From positions 4,154,001 through 4,218,000 of the forward strand of contig CP014771.1 in the NCBI GenBank assembly GCA_001596155.1: a DNA stretch of 64,000 nucleotides, in the 5' to 3' direction. A model generated the notes under the pieces. It was given only the letters and a program-made list of their open reading frames with translations, had not been told where the DNA came from and did not search any database. This DNA comes from Hymenobacter psoromatis (GTDB lineage Bacteria; Bacteroidota; Bacteroidia; Cytophagales; Hymenobacteraceae). Shown here piece by piece: positions 59,203 to 64,000 of the stretch. The position numbers and the translations under genes are program-made. Numbering within the stretch: the stretch's first letter is position 1; each line of letters opens with the position of its first letter.

Positions 59203-59562
59203 ATGCTCTTCCGCCTCACCTGCCGCGCTGTGGCCCTGGCCCTACCCCCTCTGCTGCTGGCCGCGTGCTCGGCCACCGAGCGCACCGCCGAAAACGCCGC
59301 CCCCCGCTCCGTGCCCACCGAAGTAGTGACCGACGCCGACCGCCGCGCCATCTACAACGCGAACGCGCCGGCCGGTGCCGCCTCCCGCGCCGCCGTGCCC
59401 GACGCTACCCCTAATACCCAGCGCCTCGGCGAGCAGGCGTCCGACATCAACCGCCTCAAGCGGCCCGAAACGCTCAACACCAACGACGCCAACATCACCA
59501 CCAATGAAACCCGGATGCGGCGCATCGACCAGTCGATTCCCGATACGCTACGCCGCCCGTAG
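59203..59562 (+). CDS. Small lipoprotein of unknown function
   Basis: 119 residues from the ATG at 59203. The lipobox LAAC (Cys22) in 'MLFRLTCRAVALALPPLLLA' marks a lipoprotein. The mature part is polar and probably disordered, with Asn, Thr, Arg and Asp prominent ('TNDANITTNETRMRRIDQSI'). No known domain. Directly downstream is a D-family repeat whose left arm includes the TAG stop codon. Confidence 0.7.
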   Translation: MLFRLTCRAVALALPPLLLAACSATERTAENAAPRSVPTEVVTDADRRAIYNANAPAGAASRAAVPDATPNTQRLGEQASDINRLKRPETLNTNDANITTNETRMRRIDQSIPDTLRRP

Positions 59563-59690
59563 CCGTCAAGTAGCGCGAACTTTCCAGTTCGTGCGCGAGC
59601 ACAGCGAGCAAGTGGGGCCGCGCGGCGCGAACGACCATGCTCGCTGTGCTCGCGCACGAACTGGAAAGTTCGCGCTACTTGACGGCTACG
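59558..59690. repeat. Family D inverted repeat (copy 4) with perfect 53-bp arms
   Basis: Arms 59558-59610 and 59638-59690 are exact reverse complements. The outermost 12 bp (CGTAGCCGTCAA) include the last codon bases and stop of the lipoprotein gene. They are not shared with the other D copies. Confidence 0.93.
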
Positions 59691-59698
59691 GGCAACTA

Positions 59699-59742
59699 AA
59701 AAAGCCGGCCCATTTCCAATATTGGAAACGGGCCGGCTTTTT
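59699..59742. terminator. Bidirectional rho-independent terminator
   Basis: AAAAAGCCGGCCC and GGGCCGGCTTTTT enclose a second palindrome TTTCCAATATTGGAAA, forming an almost unbroken stem. It lies between convergent genes. Confidence 0.85.
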
Positions 59743-59759
59743 AGAATATTACTGATTAT

Positions 59760-60422
59760 CTACACGTTGTCCACGGCTACGCTGTCATTGGTCGTGCCGG
59801 CCGGCGTGCTGAGCTCCGGCGCGGCGGCGGACTGGCGCTTGGGGCGGCCGGGGCCGGGGCGGCTGGTCGATTTGCTGGTGGAGCCAACCGGGCGGCCGGC
59901 ACCTTTGTGGGGCGCGGCGGCGGGGGTAGGAGCCGTGGCTTTGCTGGTTTTGCGCGCCGAACTGTCTTTGTTAACCGCCGGCTTTCTGGCGCTGCTGCGG
60001 GCCGGGGCCGGCTCGGTGGCGACGTTGGCTTCGGGAGTGGGGGTAGGGGCTTCCGGCATGGCGGCGTCATAGTGGCGCACGATGTTGTGCAGCGCCTGCT
60101 CAAACATGCGCTCCGTATCGCCATCGAGGCGGCGGGTGGCGTCCTTCACCACTTCTTTCAGCTTGGCCTTCGTTTCTTTGCGGATGCGCGTGACCACCTC
60201 CTTCATGCGCGTGTCCAACTCCTTTTGCAGCTGCTTGGCGGCCGCCTTCAGGGTCTGTTTCTGGCTGGCTTTTTTCTCGGCGCGCTCGTCAGTCAGGCCT
60301 TTGGTCGCCTTCGCTGCCCGCTTGCTGGCTTTTTGAGATTTGCGCTCCTCTTTTTCCAGTGGGGTACGCTTCAATTTAGAGGCGGCGGCTTCGGGCGAAG
60401 GCGTAGCGTTTTTCTTGGCCAT
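59760..60422 (-). CDS. Lys/Ala-rich DNA-binding-like protein with AT-hook motifs
   Basis: 220 residues. The N-terminal 110 residues are highly charged and helical ('KLKRTPLEKEERKSQKASKR', 'KAAAKQLQKELDTRMKEVVT'). The C-terminal half is low complexity with two AT-hook-like cores, 'GAGRPVGSTSKS' and 'GPGRPKRQSA'. GRP flanked by basic residues is the classical minor-groove contact. The composition recalls histone H1-like or HMG-like proteins of Gram-negative bacteria. A role in nucleoid structure is an inference. It stands alone between convergent terminators and the divergent metG promoter region. Confidence 0.7.
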   Translation of the reverse strand: MAKKNATPSPEAAASKLKRTPLEKEERKSQKASKRAAKATKGLTDERAEKKASQKQTLKAAAKQLQKELDTRMKEVVTRIRKETKAKLKEVVKDATRRLDGDTERMFEQALHNIVRHYDAAMPEAPTPTPEANVATEPAPARSSARKPAVNKDSSARKTSKATAPTPAAAPHKGAGRPVGSTSKSTSRPGPGRPKRQSAAAPELSTPAGTTNDSVAVDNV

Positions 60423-60679
60423 GAGTAAAAGAAGTTAGTAGGTGTGAAAAAGGTGAAAGAGTGAAAGTTAAAGCCGCTCACCGCTCGCAATTAATTACGC
60501 TTCGCACAAACGGTAGCGCGCCCGTTTTGTTAGCATATCTCCATTTTCCCACCGCTAGTAATTCCCAATAAATAGGGTTTCAATCGGCGGTTTCTACAAG
60601 TTTCAGCCAAGCTACTGATAATTTTCGCAATTCCTTCGTTTTCAGCAGCGAAATAATTAGCAGCCAGTTCATTTTCCTA

Positions 60680-62722
60680 ATGACCTTACTCCCTCAGCGC
60701 TACACGGTTACGGCCGCTTTGCCCTACGCCAACGGCCCCGTGCACATTGGCCATTTAGCGGGCGTTTATTTGCCCGCCGACATTTACGTGCGCTACCTAC
60801 GCGCCCAAAACCGCGACGTAAAATTTATCTGCGGCTCCGACGAGCACGGCGTGCCCATCACTATTCGGGCGCAGAAAGAAGGCGTTACGCCGCAGCAAAT
60901 AGTCGATAAATACCACAAGATAATCGGCGATTCTTTCCGCGATTTCAACGTGTCGTTCGACGTGTATTCGCGCACTTCCTCGAAAACGCACGCTGAGGTT
61001 TCAAGCGAATTTTTTGAGAAATTAAATGCCGACGGCAAATTCATCGAGCAAACCACGCAGCAGCTCTACGACGAGCAGGCGGGCCAGTTTCTGGCTGACC
61101 GCTACGTGGTGGGCACCTGCCCCAACTGCGGCAACGAGAACGCCTACGGCGACCAGTGCGAGCGCTGCGGCACCTCGCTCAGCCCGACCGAATTAATTAA
61201 TCCACGCTCCATGCTCAGCGGCAACACGCCGGTGCTGCGCGACACGCGCCACTGGTTTTTGCCCCTGAACGAGTACGAGCCCTGGCTGCGCGAATGGATA
61301 ATTGAGGGCCACAAAAACGACTGGAAAACTAACGTTTACGGCCAGTGCAAATCCTGGATTGACCAGGGCCTGCACGCCCGCGCCGTGACCCGCGACCTCG
61401 ACTGGGGCGTACCCGTGCCGGTGCCCGGCGCCGAAGGTAAAGTGCTGTACGTCTGGTTCGATGCGCCCATCGGCTACATCTCGGCCACCAAGGAAGGCTT
61501 CCCCGACGAGTGGGAGAAATACTGGAAAGACCCGGCGACCAAGCTGGTGCATTTTATTGGCAAGGATAACATCGTTTTCCACTGCATTATTTTCCCGGTA
61601 ATGCTGAAGGCGCACGGCGAATTTATTCTGCCCGATAACGTGCCGGCCAATGAATTTCTAAACCTGGAAGGCGACAAAATCAGCACCTCGCGCAATTGGG
61701 CGGTGTGGCTGCACGAATATTTGCAGGATTTCCCCGGCCAGGCCGACGTGCTGCGCTACGTGCTCTGCGCCAACGCCCCCGAAACCAAGGATAACGACTT
61801 CACCTGGAAGGACTTCCAGGCGCGCAACAACAACGAGCTGGTTGCTACCCTCGGTAATTTCGTGAACCGCGCTGCCGTGCTCACCCAGAAGTTTTTTGAC
61901 GGCCAAGTGCCGGTGCGCGGCGAATTATCGGAAGTGGACGAAGAGGTATTTCGGCAGCTGGCCGAATTTCCGGCGCGCGTCGGCGACCTCATCGAAAATT
62001 ACCGCTTTCGCGACGCGCTGGCGGAGGTGATGAGCCTGGCGCGCCTCGGCAATAAATACCTCGCCGATACGCAGCCCTGGCACCTTATCAAAACCGACGC
62101 GGTCCGCACCGGCACGGTGCTGCACGTGGCGCTGCAAGTGGCGGCCGCGCTGGTTCCATTGCTCACGCCCTTCCTGCCCGAATCGGCCGAAAAGCTGGCG
62201 AAAATGCTGAATTTTGAGCCCGGCGACTGGCCGAGCGCGGCCCGCGCCGAGCAGTTGCCGGCCGGCCATCAATTGCAGGAACCCGCGCTGTTATTTGCCA
62301 AAATTGACGATGCCGTGGTGCAAACGCAAGTGCAGAAATTGCTCGATACCAAGCAGGCCAACGCGCTGGCCGCTACCCCCGTCGCGCCGGCCAAAGAGAA
62401 CGTGAGCTTCGACGAATTCGGCAAAATGGATTTGCGAGTGGGAACCATCGTGGCCGCCGAAAAAATCGCCAAAACCAAGAAATTACTCAAGCTCACCATC
62501 GAAGTTGGCCTGGAGCAGCGCACCATCGTGAGCGGCATCGCCGAGTCGTTTATTCCCGAGGCGCTGATTGGCCAGCAGGCGATGGTACTGTTGAATTTAG
62601 CGCCCCGCGAAATTAAAGGAATTCAAAGCCAGGGCATGTTATTGCTGGCCGAAAGTGCCGACGGTAGCCTGGCGCTGATGCAGCCCGGCAGCGCCGTGCG
62701 CAACGGCAGCCCGGTTTTGTAA
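60680..62722 (+). CDS. metG: Methionine--tRNA ligase
   Basis: 680 residues. The class I signatures are '[10 protein letters not shown]' (HIGH at 22-25) and '[11 protein letters not shown]' (the KMSKS loop in the form KISTS, about 333). The zinc knuckle is '[18 protein letters not shown]'. An anticodon-binding helical domain follows ('[13 protein letters not shown]', '[14 protein letters not shown]'), and from about residue 576 there is a C-terminal Trbp111-type tRNA-binding domain ('[16 protein letters not shown]', '[13 protein letters not shown]') that dimerises the enzyme. The length is that of the long MetG form. Codon use includes more TTA, AAT and ATT than neighbouring genes. Confidence 0.97.
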   Translation: MTLLPQRYTVTAALPYANGPVHIGHLAGVYLPADIYVRYLRAQNRDVKFICGSDEHGVPITIRAQKEGVTPQQIVDKYHKIIGDSFRDFNVSFDVYSRTSSKTHAEVSSEFFEKLNADGKFIEQTTQQLYDEQAGQFLADRYVVGTCPNCGNENAYGDQCERCGTSLSPTELINPRSMLSGNTPVLRDTRHWFLPLNEYEPWLREWIIEGHKNDWKTNVYGQCKSWIDQGLHARAVTRDLDWGVPVPVPGAEGKVLYVWFDAPIGYISATKEGFPDEWEKYWKDPATKLVHFIGKDNIVFHCIIFPVMLKAHGEFILPDNVPANEFLNLEGDKISTSRNWAVWLHEYLQDFPGQADVLRYVLCANAPETKDNDFTWKDFQARNNNELVATLGNFVNRAAVLTQKFFDGQVPVRGELSEVDEEVFRQLAEFPARVGDLIENYRFRDALAEVMSLARLGNKYLADTQPWHLIKTDAVRTGTVLHVALQVAAALVPLLTPFLPESAEKLAKMLNFEPGDWPSAARAEQLPAGHQLQEPALLFAKIDDAVVQTQVQKLLDTKQANALAATPVAPAKENVSFDEFGKMDLRVGTIVAAEKIAKTKKLLKLTIEVGLEQRTIVSGIAESFIPEALIGQQAMVLLNLAPREIKGIQSQGMLLLAESADGSLALMQPGSAVRNGSPVL

Positions 62723-62736
62723 TTAATAACGAGTTA

Positions 62737-62843
62737 AAAGAGAACGTCATGCTGAGCCTGCCGAAGCATCTCGCTCACATCGTTGGACTAACCCGAACGA
62801 TGCGAGCGAGATGCTTCGGCAGGCTCAGCATGACGTTCTCTTT
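62737..62843. repeat. Family B inverted repeat (copy 3)
   Basis: Perfect 39-bp arms (62737-62775 and 62805-62843) with ATGCT...AGCAT in each. It fills most of the convergent metG/pth gap. Confidence 0.92.
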
Positions 62844-62853
62844 ATGATACTAT

Positions 62854-63420
62854 CTACTTCACATTCACCACGTTCATCGCGCGCTCCAAACCCAGACTGC
62901 CGAAGGCCAGCACGGCCTCGCCAGCCTTTTCAATCCGCGTAGGCAGGTCAATGCGCTCATCGGCCGAGAAGGGGTCGAGGACGTAATCGACCTGCCTACC
63001 CTTCGGAAAATTGGCATCAACGCCGAAGCGCAGCCGGGCGTACATGTCATTGCCCAGCGTGGCCTGAATATCCTTAAGGCCGTTGTGGCCGCCGGCTGAG
63101 CCCTGGCCTTTTAGGCGCAGCTTGCCAAAGGGGAGGGCCAGGTCGTCGGTGACGACCAGCATATTTTCGGCCGTAATTTTCAGCGTGCTCAACCAGTGCG
63201 CGGCGGCCTTGCCACTGAGATTCATAAACGTGGTGGGCTTCACCAGCACGTAGCGGTGGCCTTTGTTCTTGAATTCGGTGGTGAAAGCGTGGCGGCCCAG
63301 CTCAAAGCGCGGTGCCTCGAATTTAGCGGCCAAATAATCGGCTACCATGAAGCCAATATTATGGCGCGTATCGGCATATTCGGGGCCGATATTACCCAGG
63401 CAAAGTACTAAGAAAATCAC
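62854..63420 (-). CDS. pth: Peptidyl-tRNA hydrolase
   Basis: Releases peptides from tRNAs that dropped off the ribosome. 188 residues from a GTG start at 63420 ('MIFLVLCLGNIGPEYADTRH'), which aligns with the usual start of Pth. The catalytic His is in 'TRHNIGFMVAD'; 'KPTTFMNLSGKA' (Asn) and 'VVTDDLALPFGKLRLKGQGS' (Asp) are present, as is 'AGGHNGLKDI'. The GTG is part of the CACGGATT end of a family G repeat, as at ribF. It lies downstream of rplY on the same strand, a common pairing (ctc-pth), but a terminator separates them. Confidence 0.95.
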   Translation of the reverse strand: MIFLVLCLGNIGPEYADTRHNIGFMVADYLAAKFEAPRFELGRHAFTTEFKNKGHRYVLVKPTTFMNLSGKAAAHWLSTLKITAENMLVVTDDLALPFGKLRLKGQGSAGGHNGLKDIQATLGNDMYARLRFGVDANFPKGRQVDYVLDPFSADERIDLPTRIEKAGEAVLAFGSLGLERAMNVVNVK

Positions 63421-63459
63421 GGATTACGCGGATTTAAACGGATTTCACGGATTTTGTGG
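63418..63459. repeat. Family G repeat supplying the pth start codon
   Basis: CACGGATTACGCGGATTTAA... with four GGATT words. It is the inverted partner of the copy at 63582-63626. Confidence 0.8.
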
Positions 63460-63532
63460 ACGAGATAAATTCCCTGGCTGTACGACCAGGCTTCAGGCAA
63501 TTCGTCTCTATTTACCTCTACTTAACAAAAAA

Positions 63533-63559
63533 GAAAGCCACCCCAAAAAGGTGGCTTTC
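63533..63559 (-). terminator. Rho-independent terminator after rplY
   Basis: GAAAGCCACC and GGTGGCTTTC form a 10-bp stem. On the minus strand it is followed by TTTTTTG. It lies between the two G repeat arms. Confidence 0.8.
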
Positions 63560-63581
63560 CGGTACGAATTGACGGTGCCGT

Positions 63582-63626
63582 TCACAAAATCCGTGAAATC
63601 CGCTAAAATCCGCGTAATCCGTGGTT
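63582..63626. repeat. Family G repeat touching the rplY stop codon
   Basis: TCACAAAATCCGTGAAATCC... ending GTAATCCGTGGTT directly before the TAG of rplY (63627-63629). Together with 63418-63459 it makes an inverted pair of about 42 bp with few mismatches. Confidence 0.8.
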
Positions 63627-64000
63627 CTATTTGGTCGCGGCTATTTCGCCTTTCAGGGCGCGCGGGATGGTGACGGTGGCAATCGGGGCCTGGTCGCTGG
63701 TGAGGATGACGTAGTTGGTGGGCTTCACCGCGCCTACTTTCACCGACTTGCCCAGCTCCAGGGTGCTGATGTCCACTTCCACGTAGTCGGGCAGGTTTTC
63801 GGGCGTAGCCTTCACCTTTACTTTACGGATTTTGCTGGCTAGCTTGCCACCGGCCAATACGCCCGGCGATACGCCGACGTACTTCACGGGGATGTCCATT
63901 TTCACTTCTTTGCCGTCGGCAATTTCCAGGAAGTCAACGTGCAGCAGCATTTCGTTAACGGGGTGGAACTGAGCTTCCTGCACGATGGCGCGGTACGTGG
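63627..64000 (-). CDS. rplY: 50S ribosomal protein L25 / general stress protein Ctc (C-terminal part)
   Basis: The frame enters from beyond base 64000, so the N-terminal 5S rRNA-binding domain is mostly missing; about 124 residues are visible. 'QEAQFHPVNEMLLHVDFLEI' is the characteristic junction, followed by the TL5/Ctc beta domain: 'KVKMDIPVKYVGVSPGVLAG', 'KVKATPENLPDYVEVDISTL', 'ELGKSVKVGAVKP'. The domain makes it the long Ctc form rather than short enterobacterial L25. The family pairing with pth is kept. It ends next to a G repeat and a terminator. Confidence 0.92.
   Translation of the reverse strand, partial: TYRAIVQEAQFHPVNEMLLHVDFLEIADGKEVKMDIPVKYVGVSPGVLAGGKLASKIRKVKVKATPENLPDYVEVDISTLELGKSVKVGAVKPTNYVILTSDQAPIATVTIPRALKGEIAATK

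Noticed and set aside
2917..63626. G repeats as a CRISPR or satellite array
   Set aside because: Copies are scattered singly next to genes, with no spacers of uniform length and no cas genes.

Overview
The window reads as chromosomal DNA from a GC-rich member of the Bacteroidota, most like Hymenobacter and its relatives in the Cytophagales. This is an inference from content, not a database match. The signs are a Por-type (T9SS) C-terminal sorting domain, families typical of the phylum (DUF2723, DUF3098, carboxypeptidase-like regulatory domain proteins, a GH3/serine-hydrolase fusion), Gram-negative envelope genes (kdsA, tamB), and -7 boxes of the TAnnTTTG type just upstream of starts. Almost no Shine-Dalgarno sequences are visible. 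Most genes are housekeeping. I see no prophage, CRISPR array, intact insertion sequence, rRNA, tRNA or recognisable defence island.

Layout. 1-6.3 kb: the start of a GNAT/nitrilase gene, a CoA-transferase pair (scoA, scoB) split by a serine hydrolase, and two tandem secreted paralogues. 6.3-15.3 kb: a minus-strand block ftsX, DUF3098, uppP, truB, ribF (division, lipid carrier recycling, tRNA modification, flavins) preceded by tamB. 15.6-28 kb: tsaD, smpB, an NlpC/P60 hydrolase, ung, apaG, two methyltransferases, kdsA, a coiled-coil membrane protein, an ATP-pyrophosphatase and a GH3/serine-hydrolase fusion. 28-41 kb: an acyl-CoA ligase, a DUF2723 membrane protein, a T9SS cargo, a large alpha-2-macroglobulin lipoprotein and a DUF535 protein. 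41-51.5 kb: a LysR regulator, threonine synthase, a GT4-deacetylase fusion, a DUF4406/Nudix pair, a DeoR regulator, a TPR membrane protein, a decayed gene, an aldo/keto reductase, an HxlR regulator and an endonuclease III relative. 51.6-64 kb: a kinase/response-regulator pair, an rRNA methyltransferase, typA, msrB, an AT-hook protein, metG, pth and rplY.

The most unusual content lies between the genes. Many gaps are filled by inverted-repeat elements of several sequence families (named A to J here). The arms of families A, B and C each carry a small internal hairpin whose stem bases co-vary between families, and D and E have a similar hairpin closed by CT...AG. In several loci the arm identity runs on into locus-specific sequence, giving perfect palindromes with arms of up to 56 bp. 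A separate family (G, built on GGATT spaced about 9-10 nt) touches a start or stop codon at all six of its sites and even supplies the GTG start codons of ribF and pth. A GGGGTAG/CTACCCC word is very frequent on both strands, inside and outside genes. Several genes have a TACCTTTG-like box only 4-7 nt before the ATG, suggesting leaderless transcripts.
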